Assembly (NCBI GenBank): GCA_945643635.1
Contig: CALZFC010000251.1
Span: forward strand, 2,272,501-2,336,500
Source of the DNA: Allodiplogaster sudhausi
Lineage: Eukaryota > Nematoda > Chromadorea > Rhabditida > Diplogasteridae
DNA length: 64,000 nt
Reading direction: 5' to 3'
Shown: positions 11,511-32,567 of the stretch, in pieces
Position numbering within the stretch: position 1 is the first letter of the stretch
How the letters are laid out: each line of letters begins with the position of its first letter
Translations under genes and position numbers: made by a program
The notes under the pieces: generated by a model
What the model was told of the DNA's origin: nothing
Seen by the model: the letters and a program-made list of their open reading frames with translations, nothing else
The model's database searches: none

Positions 11511-13868
11511 AATGGAAGATACGGCTGATGGAAGAAGGAGAGAACGAAAGGGATGTTGTCGACGAGTTAGCTTAAAATAGTCATTGAAATATGCTGTTTT
11601 CCCGGATAATACTTTTTTTTCATTTTATTGAATTTTCTAATTGCGAAAATTTTTTATTTCTTCTTTTTCTTACTATTAATTTTAATGGCATTCTCTGTCA
11701 CAATCCTCTAAATCTTCCTTTTTTTGCTCTCCGGTGCTTTTACTAGTAAGTACAGTTAGAAATGTAGGATTGCTCTCTCTCTCTCTCCTGCGTTGAGCGA
11801 AATCTAAACTTGAGTACCTGTAACCAAAGGAAATCAAATATCAATAAAATAGATTATAATAAATAAATTAATTTGATAATATTGCAATCCCTTTAATGTC
11901 GGGGAAAGTGGCATGCAGAGAAAGAAAGGGATTTCGAATCTGCCGCCCACCGGATGATTCTTCTATTTTTATTCTGGATTTTATCTCTATGTCTCTCGGT
12001 CTCTCTCTCTCACTTTCTCACTCTCACTCTCTGTCAATCTCTCGCCATCCTTCCGAGACCGTCATTTCAGACGGAACTTGCGACAACCGCGGATTTGGAC
12101 TTAGACACATGCTTTTCCGGCAGCTTAACAAGAAGAATTATAGAAAGATTGAGAGAGAGGGAAGGAGAGAGAGAGAGAGAGATAAAATGAGAGAGATAGA
12201 GAGAGTGAGAGATGGGAAAAAGGTGAGAGATACAGATGGAGAGAGAGAGAGACAGAGATAGAATTAAAAGACGCTTTCATGCACGTCTTGCAATCTTTTC
12301 ATTTAACTTGAATCTATTTCTTCCGATTCTTATTTTCAAATTCTCTGTGTCCATCTGCTTCTTTTTGCTCTCTCTCAAACCAGTGCTCTCTCTCTCTCTC
12401 GTAAAGCTTTTCATTCCGCTTCCTGTGCCCAATCTCCTCATAGTGCTACAAATAATGCAAAACATTCTATTTTGGTTTGTAGCCATTTATATTTAGAACG
12501 CTTATGTATAGAGAGAAAGGAAGCAAGAGAAAGAGAGAAAGAGAGCGAAGGAGGGAGGGAGAGTGATAGAGAGAGAGATAGGGAGAGAGAGACAAAGTGA
12601 GAGAAAGAGAGAGAGAGATTGAAAGAAAAAAGGAGAGCACCTTCTGATATTATTCAATGTTTGCGAGCTGAATGAATAGCAAATTGTGGTTTTCTTTTCT
12701 TCAAGTCAATGGTTTTGGCTGATGTTCACGTATGATATAATACTTACTCGTTTTTCAAACTATTTCTCTCTTTCACTCTCTCTCTCTCTCGATCTGCCAC
12801 TCTCTCTCTCTCTGTCTCTCTCTCCCCCTCGCTCTTTCTCGCTTGGTATCGCTTTAATACTTGCCTATTCACATGCACATCTTCTCTCTATATTTATATC
12901 ATGCTGTCCTCTCCCTCCTCTCTCTTTCTCTCTGTCTCTCTTTCTCTCTTTTCCACTTCTCTATCTCTCGTCTATCCCATTCTCTTTCTCTATCCCTCCC
13001 TCCCTCTACACCTCAATGAATGGCAAGCATATAATTCAATTGACACGCTGCTTGCATAATACGCCCGCCTAGGACACCCGATATTCAGACTTTCTTTTAC
13101 CTCTCCCCTTTCTCTCTCTCGCTTTTTCCACTCTCTCTCTACTTATCTTCTTATCTCTCTGTCCTCTTTTCTCCTCTTAATCTCTTTCTTTCTCTCCTTA
13201 TCTATCTGTCCTCTTCTCTCTCTCTCTCTCTCGCTCTCTCTCTCTCTTTCTATCTCTCTCTCTCTCTCTTCTTGTCATGTGTCAACTCAACGACCAATTC
13301 CAGCGGGACCAATGCTTACAATTCGGCAAGGCAACATTCTAATTGCGAGACCACCGACATTTTTACCGAAACTCCCTAAAAACCAAAATTTTTTTCTCAT
13401 CAACTTAGCCACTTGAGCGATAATGATAAGGCCAAAAAAGCAGAATATTTATAAAGTGACAAAAAAAAATTCTGCAAGAAAAAAAAAACTTTTTTCACAC
13501 CAATTTTTGTAGGATTCTGTGAACATTCTATGTCAGCAAGAGCTGTTTATGTACATATTTTCTGAAGAAGGAGCAAGAGCATGAAGACTCCTCTGCTCTG
13601 ACGTCTACGTCTCCATGGTAGATCCATTTGTTATCTGCTTCTTTCTCCTTGCTTCTTCTTCGCCCCCCCCCCCTCCTCCTTTTCGGTATCTAGGATGTCT
13701 AGAAAAGAGACCCCCCCCATTTCGCCTTCTTTATTCCTTTCCTTTACTTTCTTTATCCCACATTGTGTTTGTGTCTCCGCGTGCCTTAGTTTTATCAAGT
13801 TATTTTTTTTCTCTTCTCTCTCTTCCTTCTCATCCTCTCTTCTCTCTCTCTCTCTGTCTATCTCTTTA

Positions 13869-13905
<37 letters not shown>

Positions 13906-14127
13906 ACCCCCCACCCCCCTCGTTTCGATTTCACTGCTCGCGAACAGAGGAGCAGAAGAGAAAAGTTTAGCCGAACCCTCGGCCAAACACAAAACGCCGC
14001 CTGAATATCACGCTGATTGACGACGGAACGGATGCCGTTCCCCCGGGGGTGCATGTGGGTGGAGAAGAGAGAGACAGAGAGAGAGAGAGAGAGAGGACGA
14101 GAGAGGGAGATAGAGAAAGAGAGAGAC

Positions 14128-14167
<40 letters not shown>

Positions 14168-14774
14168 GACGAGAGAGGGAGATAGAGAAAGAGAGAGAGA
14201 GAGAGCACGAGGTAGATCGGCATACAAACATATGTATGTAGATATGTATGTGCATTCATACGATGTATATCCGTCGGACCCCAGGATCTTACTTTTAGTT
14301 GCCCTCACCTCTTCCTTCCAAATACTGGGCATATGGTGATAACGAAAAAGAAAAAAAACGAAGATAATGTTTTCGCGAGAGGAAGATGATTAGTGAGAGA
14401 GACATTCACGACCGCGAAGACGCAGTAATCTAAAAGGAAGTGGAGTTGACTCCCTGCAGCTTAAGCTGAACTGGATGAAGATATGTAGGTGAGAGAGAGA
14501 GACAGAGTGTGAAAAAAGAGAGATAGAGAGAGAAAGAGAGAGAGAGAGAGAGAGCGAGACAGAGATGGAGAAGAGAGAGAACGAGAGAGTGAGAGAAGGA
14601 GAGTAAGAGCACTAAGCCCTATTCCTCCGTTCTTCCGTTCCACGCTCGACTCAAACGTCGGAAGCCTGTCGCAGACGTGCAAAACAAATGTCTATATTTT
14701 CCAACTCAAGACACTTCTCGCTATCTTTCTCTTTATCTCTCCCGCCTTTCTCTCTCTCTCTCTTTCTCTCTTCC

Positions 14775-14815
<41 letters not shown>

Positions 14816-15102
14816 GAACGGTGTTGTCAAGAGTGCGGTCGCTCGTTGATTCGGATCGAACCTGTTTTACTTGAAGGAACTGAAATGTGCCTTCTGATTT
14901 TTTCCCTCTTCTTCAACTTCAACTTGTTGAATATTTTCCTCTCGTTCGAGGCGGTCGTTTGAAGAGCTTCCGATTGTCTCGTCCGACCTGCCCAGAAGCT
15001 TTCTTTTTGTGTGCCGGAATTTGTTCCCTCCTTTGCGCCTGAGTCTCTTTCTTCCTATCTCTCGCTCCCTCTTCTCTTCAAGAATCTGTTTCTCTTTCTA
15101 AC

Positions 15103-15142
<40 letters not shown>

Positions 15143-16412
15143 TCTCTCCCCATCCCTTGTTTCTAACTGCTCTTTCGACTCTGCTACACGTGGAGACGTA
15201 GTAGATGTTGCCTTTTCTTTTCTTCCTTTTTTTCCTTCCCCTTTCTTTCCTTCTTCTTCTTCTTCTTTAGCCGAATCGGCCGTGTTCTGGCGTGAGTCCG
15301 GCCCATTTTTTGTGTCCCTTTCTTTTGTTCGCCTTCCTGACTTCGGGCATTCTTCTTGGTGACCTCTCCTTGAATGTATGTACATACATACGTATTTGTT
15401 CAGATCTTACCATTTTCTGGGCAGTCATGTTTTTTCTTCTTTCGAACTCGCTTTACCGTGGATATTTCTAACAATAAAGACCAAAAAATAAATCTATTTA
15501 CCCAATTGATTTTCTCTTCGGCCCAAGAGAAACAAAATGGCAATCGACGTAGATAATAACATTAATCTTATCCTCGCGAAGAGAGAGAGAGAGAGACAGA
15601 TAGAGAGAGAGAGAGAGGGAGAGAGAGAGAGAGGGAGAGAGAGAGAGATAGTTAGAGAGAGATAACACTATAGGAATTCATCTTATGATAGCTTAATCCC
15701 ATGTTTAGGCGGATCATTTTTTTTCTATTGCATCAAATTGACTAGAACGTCAGCCATATGATACATGCATATCTGTGATATCATCACAAGTCATAAAAAT
15801 TTATATAAAAATAACTTTGCATATTACGTTCTCACACACGGGATGAAGTAATGGAAACATTCATCACTTCTCGCAAATTAAACATTGAACGTGTTAATCC
15901 CTATATTGTGATTTTTTGGCAATTGCCAACGCATCTTTTCATGTTTCGGAAATAAACTGCATTACTCACATGTATGTATCTCCGTAAATAACTTACATTT
16001 TGAAGTAAGAATAAAATTAGGCGCTCATTTATACATCCCTTTTCCTTTCATGGAAACTCTTTATACTTCTGACCATGAGAAGGGAAGTAGAAAAAATAGT
16101 TTCTTTCTCAAAGAAGAGAAAACCCTTGGAGAGGAGCCTTTTTTCTTTCTTCGTTTTCGCTCGCTTGCTTCCTTTTTTTTTCGTCGCCTTTCCATTTCTT
16201 TGTGTATCTGAGCATTTACGTGAGTATACTTTTGAAAAGCTGCGTGTTTATGGACAAGCCCAGAGTTCTTGGCAATTTGCCAAGAATTTACTCTGCTCCT
16301 TCGCCAAGAATTTTTCCGCCGGAGACCGATCGAGCGGCGGCTCTATTACATGGTCGAACGGCGAGAGCTTCGATGTACTCTCTGTTTATGTCGCCATACT
16401 GGTTCTTACTCG

Positions 16413-16443
<31 letters not shown>

Positions 16444-16701
16444 CTCTCTATGTCTCTAACTCTTTATCTACATTCTCTCAATCGCTCTCTGTATCATGCA
16501 CTATTCTCCATACTTACTCTTTCTCTATAACTCTCTCTCAATTTAGCCTTCTATGATTGTATGTTTCCAGAAGGAACACGGTCTTCCTCTTTTCTCTATT
16601 TCGAATTCTCTATCTGTCTTTTGTCTTCTTTTTATCTTCTCCTTCTCTCCTCCCTCTGTCGCTTCCTTTTTATCTCTCTCTCTCTCTCTCTCTTTCTCCC
16701 T

Positions 16702-16746
<45 letters not shown>

Positions 16747-16954
16747 GAACACACTCTCTCCTGTCCTCCCCTTGGTGTGCTTTCCCGTGCTGTTTCGCCT
16801 AGGGTGCAATGTCAGAGGCCATAGTAACTATAACGCGCTGCCATGGGGCATTGCAGAGCAAGAGAGATAGAGAGAGATAGAGAGCGCGAGCACGGAATGT
16901 AAGCGGGTGTATCGCCTGTTCACATTCTCATGGAGTCGCAGGCTGCGCTCTCTC

Positions 16955-16992
<38 letters not shown>

Positions 16993-17428
16993 TCTCTCTC
17001 CCTCTCTCTCTCCCTCTCTCTCTCTCTTGCCCCTTTCACTACTTCTCGCTCTTCCCTTTCTACGATGTCTTAGCACGTCTTCATCTATCACTATTCTAAT
17101 CTTTCTTTCTTATCCGCTCTCGTCTCTCTCTCTCCCTGTCTCTCTGTCTCTCTTCTCTCTCTCTCCCTGTCTCTCTGTCTCTCTTCTCTCTCTCTCTCGT
17201 CTCTCTTCTCTCCCCTCTCCGACATCAGAAGGCGCTTGCGTTGAATTGCCACGAGAGCGAGAATCGTCTCGGTCGAATGAGAGCAGTGCGGAAGGAGGAA
17301 GGGCCCGCCGGCCCCGCCCTCTCGACTCCCTTAGGGCAGCTTCTGACTGGTGCTGTTCCCTGAGTTCGCCATGAACCCCTTTTTCTCTCTCTCTCTCTCT
17401 TGCTCTCTAACCTCTCTCTCTCTCCCTC

Positions 17429-17465
<37 letters not shown>

Positions 17466-17791
17466 GCTTCACAATCTCTCCCATTCCTTCGTAGACCCTC
17501 TGCCATTACTCTCTCTCACCTCAATTCATCTGTCGCTCCCTGAGCTTTCCACCTGCACTCTCCTTCACTCAGTCAATTCTAATGCCTCCTCTGTGTCTTC
17601 TCTCTCTCTCTCTCTCTCTCTCTCGCTCTCACTCTCACCATCTTTCTGCCACTCTCTCTCTCTCTCTCTCTCTCCTTCCTCCCCAATCTCTCTCGACTCA
17701 TTCTCCAGTTGCACCGTTGCACTCTTCGGTCCCCTCCTACTCGTATGCTTGCTTGCTTACACATCTCGCCCTTCTGCGTTTTGCTCCGTTA

Positions 17792-17831
<40 letters not shown>

Positions 17832-18455
17832 CTCTCGCTCCATCAACGTCTCGTTTTTTTCTCACTCTCACCCTCACTTTATCACATTCTCTCTCTCTCT
17901 CTCTCTCTGCATCCCTGACTCATTTTCGCTCATCTCCTTAACACCATTTCTCCATTCTCCATCAAGAAAACCTCAAGCTTTCACCTCAAACGGTCTACAT
18001 CTTCACTCTTCTCCCAAGCACAGCGCAGATAATTCGTTCTCTCTCTTTTTTCACTTTGCCATCTCTATGCTGCTTCTTTTTAAAAGCCGTTGCACTCCGG
18101 CAGCCACTCTTATTTGTCCTTTTTTCGTACTTATTCCTTATCTCTCTCTCTCTCACTCTCTCGGTCTCTCTGTGTATCTGCTCTCTGTCTCTGTTTCTCT
18201 CTCTCGCTCTCTCTCTCTCCTTCTATGTCGCTCTCTCTCTCTCTCTCGCCTTTCTCTTTGCCCGAGATCTTTACGAATATGCGGAGTGAGCAAGGCGGTG
18301 AGAGAGAGCGCTAAAAACTTATTTATGAGCCCGAAACTCTCCCTCCACCGCCGCCATCGCCGCGAAGGGGGACTTCCAATTGTCCTTCCTCGAGTAGGAG
18401 TTTAAAGTGGTCGGCGCACGTAGAAAAGCGCTTCCGGCTAAATGGACTTGCGTGA

Positions 18456-18498
<43 letters not shown>

Positions 18499-19211
18499 AG
18501 ACATAGGGTGAAAGGGAGAGAGAGAGTGAAAGATCATGAAAAGAAAGAGTAGGGGGAGAGAGAGAGTGAGAAAATTGGAGAGGTAGAGAGGGAGCGAGAA
18601 AGAGAGAGGGGGAGAGAGATAAAGAGATACTGAGAGAGAGAGAGTGAAAAGTTATAAGGGAGAGAGAGAGATTTAGAGTGAACGATGGAGAAACACTTGT
18701 GAGATCGAGATATCGAGAGAGTTTAAAAGTAAAATGCATTCTAAAGAATTTTTTTATTCACGCAAATTTTTACAATTTCTTACAGTGATGTCATTTCTGT
18801 TTTTCTGTTCTTTTTATTCGCGGATTGTTTCAAATTCAAGAAAAAAAAGCTCAAAAGACTGAACGAGAATATTTGAGCGTTCGTCTGAGTGTGAAATGGA
18901 ACGCGATATCTCATGTTGGAAGGGGCCCGCAAACACATTTTCTTGTCTGACAGCAGAATGTCTGTCGACGGGCGTAGGGGGATAGGAGTCTGTGCGGGTG
19001 TGAAAAGGGTCTATCTACTATAGCAGAGAGACCCCCTCCCTAGTATAAGACCTCTTTTAAAGGGGTCTATAAGCTTATTCCGCAAGTGTATGCATGTGCC
19101 ACTTGGTGATATGTATCTCGATAATGCCTCGGAATTACTATAATGAGCGGATTGAGTTTATAGTCAATTTTATCCGAGTCGTTTATTACATGTGAATGCC
19201 GCCAGAATATT

Positions 19212-19257
<46 letters not shown>

Positions 19258-19420
19258 TCTCTCAATCGCTTTCTCTCACTCTCTAACCACCGGGTCCTCC
19301 CCTTGACAAAAAAAAACAGAGCGGGCTAAAATAAAGGAGCGAATTAGAAAGATTGTGACCATTTTGTTTAAGTCATTCTAGAATTAGCTGAAATGTTCTC
19401 AAATTACCCGCCATTACAAC

Positions 19421-19457
<37 letters not shown>

Positions 19458-19458
19458 A

Positions 19459-19497
<39 letters not shown>

Positions 19498-19735
19498 TTG
19501 CATCCCTTGTTCTCTTCTGCATTTGTTAATTTCCGTTGTGTGCAAGAATATACGTGGAACTGTTGCGTTGCAGGTTTTTTTTAGCTAGTAGCATTTTCCA
19601 CTTTGCCTCTATCTCCACCTACATTCATAAATATTTCACAGCTGACTTCCTCGCTCTCTTTCTCTCGCTCTCTCGCGCTCTCTCTCTCTCTCTCTCTGTT
19701 TCTCTGGCTCTATAGCTCTCTCACTATCTCTCTCA

Positions 19736-19771
<36 letters not shown>

Positions 19772-19988
19772 TGTTCCCCCTCTCTCTCTCTCCTTACCTC
19801 GCTCTCTGCCCTTCTCCCCTCCCCCTCCCTCCCTCTCCTTTATGCAACCCCTGGCTGACTGACGTCAGCTCTCAAGTATCCTTCCCGAAGAACCGTTCTC
19901 GTTGCTCGAAAGGGCCCGCGTGTTCTCGCTTTCGGAGCTTCCGTTCATCTTCTTTATCTTTTCTCTCTCATCTCTCTCTCTCCCTTCC

Positions 19989-20022
<34 letters not shown>

Positions 20023-21344
20023 TCTTACCCTCTCTCTTCTCTCTCTCTCTCTTCCCTTCTCTCCCTTCTCTCTCTCTCTCACTCTCTTTCCAGAGAGCAA
20101 CAGAGCCGACCATTCTTATTTGTTGTCACGGGCGCTCCTTGACTGACAGAAAAGAGAGAGAACAGACTTGACACCTCGGATCTTGGCACTTTTCAAAAAG
20201 CGGCGGAGGTGTTAGGAAAGTGAGAGTGGGAGAGTAAGAGAAGACTTTTGCAAAGGATTTCTATTTTTCATATCAGAGATTGTTAAGTAGTAAACTAATT
20301 TTTATTACTTACTACATATGTTTGTATATGTTACACTTATTGTTTAGGGATTTCGGAGTAGTAAGTAGTATGTATCCTGGTGTATTATAATGTTACAACA
20401 ATATATTATTAGTGTACTTGAATAGGGGGTGTGTGAAGTGGCGGTGAAAGCCCCCACCCCATACATATTATGATTTTGAAGCTCACTACGCTAATACATA
20501 GGATTTGTGACATGCTTGTACAACTACGGGGGAAGAGAGAGAGAGAGAGAGAGAGTGAGAGAGAACGAAGTAAAGAGAGAGAGGGTGAGAGAGAGCAAAA
20601 GAAAGAAAGAGAGAACAGGAGCAACAAGCTAATAGTGTCCGTCCCGGACGCGTCCGACAGCTGCCTACTTTTTAATTCTATTCGCGCACAACCTCTTTTC
20701 GAAATACTTGAGCAAAGTTCCACACTTTTTAACGTTCTCGTGTGTACCATCCATATATTTGTCCTAGTATATTTTCTAGATTTGAGACCTTATCATGCCC
20801 AGAAAAATATAGTACGCATTATTACAATTTTCGCTATTTTCTTTAAAATAACTCGAACATCTTTTTCCTTGCAAAAACATTCTGACCTAAAATATCTGTC
20901 TCCCGTGGTTTTGATTCGCCGAAACAGTACATGTTAAGGAAGAAGGTTAAAAGCTAAATATGTATCAATCATCAGCACATTAAATAATCATGATGCTCTA
21001 CACATACATTTGTACATATAATTCAGTCTGTTTCATCCGTTGTTAATTCTATTCTCACAACCCGAAGAGTTCAACGTTGCACAAGCTTTGCTTGATAATT
21101 TTCACCGATCGATAAACGGCGTTTCTCTCCCTTTCCACCCTTCACTTTCTTTCTCATCTAATCCATTTGACTGAAACCATAGGACTTTGGCGAGAAAACA
21201 TTGATCTCATGTTGAATGAATACAAGTATAAGTAGGCTTCATCCGACTTCTTTCTCTCTCTCTCTCGTTCTCTATTTCTTCCTCGAACGCACTATCTTTC
21301 TCTCTGTTTGTCTCTCTCTCTCTCTCTCTCGGTCTCCCTATCTG

Positions 21345-21377
<33 letters not shown>

Positions 21378-22430
21378 GTCTCTCTCTCGCTCTCTCCCCT
21401 TTCGAATCAACGCCCTCTCAACATTAACGAGTGTGTCCGTTCTCTGTGCTCTTAACCTTTTTTTAATATTAAAAAATATATTCGATCCTACGTGAATTCA
21501 TTATTAATTGAAGTGTCCGGGCCTTCGTGATAGGACAATTGGTGCTTCAAGTAACTCGTGCAAGCTATTCTCCACTCTCAGAGACTTCCTTTAATGAGTA
21601 CAATTAAACAACCCTCCCTTTCTTTGCTGCTAGAAATATCTTCATCCATGCCATAAATGCTTCATGTAGAAAGCACGTTGCATAAATTAATTGTGTTCGC
21701 TTTCTTAATTTAATTTATGTTTTACTATTACTGTAAACGTAAAAAAATTAAAAAAAAAATAAAAATACAAAATACAAAATTAATTCCCAATTTTTAGACG
21801 ATAATATCGCTGCTGCGTCGGACGTTGAGCGCGAAGGCTGCGTGCGAACCACCACCTCCTAGAGACATCAGACATAAAAGTTAGCAGCGCAGAGAAAAAA
21901 AATCATCACATTATCTATCACCATCAAATCCGTCTTTAGCTTCAAAAGAGATGCGCGCATTGATGTGCATATTTTTCTTACGCGTCTAATCAATTTATGT
22001 AATGTTGCAAGAAATGGCCAATAAAATACTCATTGTTAGGCGTTTATGGAAAATGATATGGATATGTAGACTCACAGGTTGAAATTGAGAGAGAGAGAGA
22101 GAAATTATACATACACATTTCACGCAACCACTCTCCGAAACAAAAAAAAACATTGAAGCAGAGAGATAAGTGAGAACGGCTAGAGCAACCTTCTCTGACA
22201 ATGAGATATGTGCCTGCCTGTGTATGCCCCTTAAAAGAGGGGCTCTTTTGCTTGGCCATAAAATCGATTTCACGTTATTCATCCATTTTATTGATCCAAG
22301 CCATATAAGATATCCGTATGCCTCTCTATTCCCCGCAGACCATAGCATCCTGGAAGGAATATGTGTATAAGGTGTCTTTCTCATATCCATTTTCATCCTC
22401 ATAACACTCACAGCACTGAATAAACTCCCC
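11511..22430. repeat. 11-kb gene-poor region dominated by CT/GA satellites
   Basis: CT tracts at 12000-12040, 12766-12840, 12905-13005, 13100-13270, 13805-13905, 14715-14812, 15105-15140, 16408-16550, 16660-16745, 16950-17225, 17378-17470, 17595-17690, 17795-17910, 18140-18250, 19213-19265, 19424-19495, 19660-19790, 19960-20090 and 21253-21400. GA tracts at 12148-12260, 12505-12630, 14067-14205, 14490-14600, 15580-15663, 18455-18700 and 20535-20600. GC-richer islands between them (16310-16390, 17225-17370, 18330-18450, 21810-21860) have no coherent exon structure; they could be promoter or enhancer DNA of the downstream channel gene. No gene is called. Confidence 0.6.
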
Positions 22431-22440
22431 TGTGTTCTGC

Positions 22441-22510
22441 CACATGCTGACCTCGAACCCCGGTCTCTCGGGTTGCGCTGTGCTCGGCTAACCACTAAGC
22501 CAACAAGATA
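22441..22510 (-). other. tRNA-like sequence (A-box and B-box), probably degenerate
   Basis: On the minus strand the sequence reads TTGGCTTAGTGGTTAGCC, a good pol III A-box that also forms a 4-bp D-arm (GGCT/AGCC), followed about 30 bases on by GGGGTTCGAGGTC, close to a B-box. The anticodon and T stems do not pair well, and no acceptor stem was found. It is therefore more likely a tRNA pseudogene or the head of a tRNA-derived SINE than a working tRNA. It ends about 35 bases before the first coding ATG of the channel gene. Confidence 0.4.
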
Positions 22511-22543
22511 CCCTTGACACTTTAGCTGGGCGGCTGCGGTCGT

Positions 22544-30073
<7,530 letters not shown>

Positions 30074-31688
30074 CCCCCTTTTTCCTTCACCCTTTCTTCC
30101 CCTGACCTTTTCTTCCTCTGATCTTTCGTTCACCTGATCCCACCCCCTCCCTTTCTTTCACACCGTTCTTCCCCACTCCTCCCCACAACGTACTTGACAA
30201 AGAATAATACAATGCTATTCCAAACTCACACAATGTAGATTTTATTTCCGTATTAGAAGAATAAGGGTGTTTTGAACACAGTCACGCTTCCACAATTGTA
30301 TATGAGCTTATCCTTAGAATTCCATAAAACTATAATCGTAAAGAGGAAAAAAATTCAACTCAACGTCGATTCTCTTAGCTCTCGGGATCATGTTGAAACC
30401 GTCCCATCGCCGCGATCTCAATTCAGGTACAATTGTTCTGCTCAAGAGGTTGTAATAAGGTTTTTACTCGAAATTACGTCGTATGAATCCAGTCAAAAGA
30501 GCGAGAGATTTCATGTTATCTTTGAAAAAAAAGAAGGGAGAATGTCGGCTTTAATAGTGCTGAAGATTGCTCGCCTAGCGTTTTTGGCTTACTGGCAATT
30601 TCGTTGCGAATTTCGCATAATTTTTTGCACATACGAGTATTTCTTACTCAACTGTTTTTGTCTTCTTGTTTTTTCTTCCTATTAACTTTGGAAACAGCTT
30701 TGAATCTCAACATCTTGGCTGGTAGCGCATCGATAAGGAAGTTTTTCCGCTTAAAAATGTTTTTATTTGTTCTAAAATCTCTTTTATTCCTAAGTTTCTC
30801 ATGTTTTGCTTCGGTTTCGTTTTCCTTTTGATGACGTGTTCGAGCTTGGAGAATCCCGCTGATCTGTTATTTCAAGTATTTACCGAATAGTAGTATTATG
30901 CCTGTTCATCGCTTTATTGTACACACTCTTTGAAGAGGAGACATCCGGGTAGAATTTGCAATAGAATCTAGTCACACATCTGCCTTTACCAAAGAGTATT
31001 ATTATTCTTTTTAAAATATGTTTTTTATGGTATTATTTTGTGAGTAACTTACCTTATCCAATACAGAGTCAAAAAAAAAATAGTAATTAACAAGTAAGCA
31101 TTGTATGCTTTGAATTCATGTCTTGCATAATAATTAAGATTTCAAAAAAATTTAATTTGATTTTATAAATCCCCCAAAATTATTAGGCAACTTAAGGGTT
31201 TTCAAACTGGCTGTGCAAAACAATTCATACGTTTACCAATGCGATTTCCATAGTCGTAAGATCGGTTTGTTTTCTATTTCTCTATCAAGTGCCTGAATAA
31301 TGTTCTCACTGTTGTAATCTTAACATGTTCTTTAGTAAGTTAGTAGGAAAACACTTCAAAAAACTCTTTCTCTTTAAAATGACAAAAAAGTGGTTTGGTC
31401 TTTTGTCATGTTCTTTTGTTTGCTTGAAACACTTTGCTCATCCCACATGATTTGGTTCGTATTGTTCGTCTATTGTAACTAACTAATAGACAATACCTTC
31501 TCGCGATTTATGCAAAATAATAGTTCGGCTTTTAAAAATAACTTCTGGAGCGGTCTCTTTATGTACTCGGCTTCAATTGTTGTATAGTTCTCTCGATTTC
31601 TCGCCCTATCCTTTCCCCGTTCTCTCTCTCTCGGGTATCCTTATGGAGAAACTGAGAAAAGAAGTCACATTGGCATACAATGTATGTA
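30074..31688. other. Kir 3' flank and AT-rich intergenic DNA
   Basis: Begins with a pyrimidine-rich stretch after the Kir stop, which could be 3'UTR. No clear AATAAA was placed with confidence. The remainder is AT-rich with no recognised gene; open frames of 60-137 residues lack motifs. Confidence 0.45.
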
Positions 31689-32526
31689 CAGTCCCGCTCA
31701 ACATTGTTGGGTCCGGTATTAATAGTATTAATAGTATTAATATAAATAATACAAACTGGAATAACGCGCTGAATACGCATTTTCGTGCCATTTCGCGTAG
31801 GAGTTTACCTATTTCGACCATGGAGATTACGACTGCGAAGACCGTTTTCAAAAATATGCTGAAATGGCTGAGATCTCATAATATTGCATTTAATTTGGCC
31901 GTGTTTGGGTTCCAAACGGGTTGGCTGCAACTCCTGGACTACAAAGTGCAAAATAAAGTGAAATTTTCAGAGCACTTCTTACCTTTTTTGAGTTTCTTGT
32001 TTTATTTCGTTTGAGTTTCTCATTTTGTTTATGTATAAACGACGAAAAAAAAGCAAAAAAAATTTTCGTGCAAGCAAAAATCTGTTCTCAAGAGGGTGTC
32101 GAACCGAGACCTCGAGATTGCTTCTCAAAGACTTACCAATACTCTACAGACGGTACAAACAGATCTGATGGTACCTTTCTTTGGACAGCGTCGATTGCTC
32201 AGAAAGGAAACGTCGATTCTGAACACTCTCTGTTTCCTACTTTAGTGGGAAACAGAGAGAGAAAGAGAGAGAGAGAAAGAGAGGCGAAAGAAGGTGCAGC
32301 GTCGACTACATCTAGTCTGCGTCACCGTTTCAAGGTTGAAGCTACGGTATGTCGTTAGACCCACGATTTTTTTCTCATTGTCAGCTAACAGCACCAGCAA
32401 CTTCTTTCACCTCTCTCTCTCGCCCTCTCTCTATCTCTTACTCTCTCTCCCGCTCTCTATTTCTTGCTCCACCGGTCTCCCTTTCTCTTTCTCCCTCTCT
32501 CCTTCTTTCTCGTTCTCTCGCATTCC

Positions 32527-32567
<41 letters not shown>

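Noticed and set aside
14845..14875. GGTTCGATCC B-box on the minus strand
   Set aside because: No A-box at tRNA spacing and no cloverleaf; probably chance.
16269..16283. TTGGCAATTTGCCAA, a perfect NF-I-type palindrome
   Set aside because: A single site in a region without a defined promoter; a match of this length is expected occasionally by chance.
17350..18405. 351-codon open frame, the longest in the window
   Set aside because: Composed almost wholly of CT-tract Ser/Leu/Pro translation, with no domain, and broken by unrelated spacer sequence.
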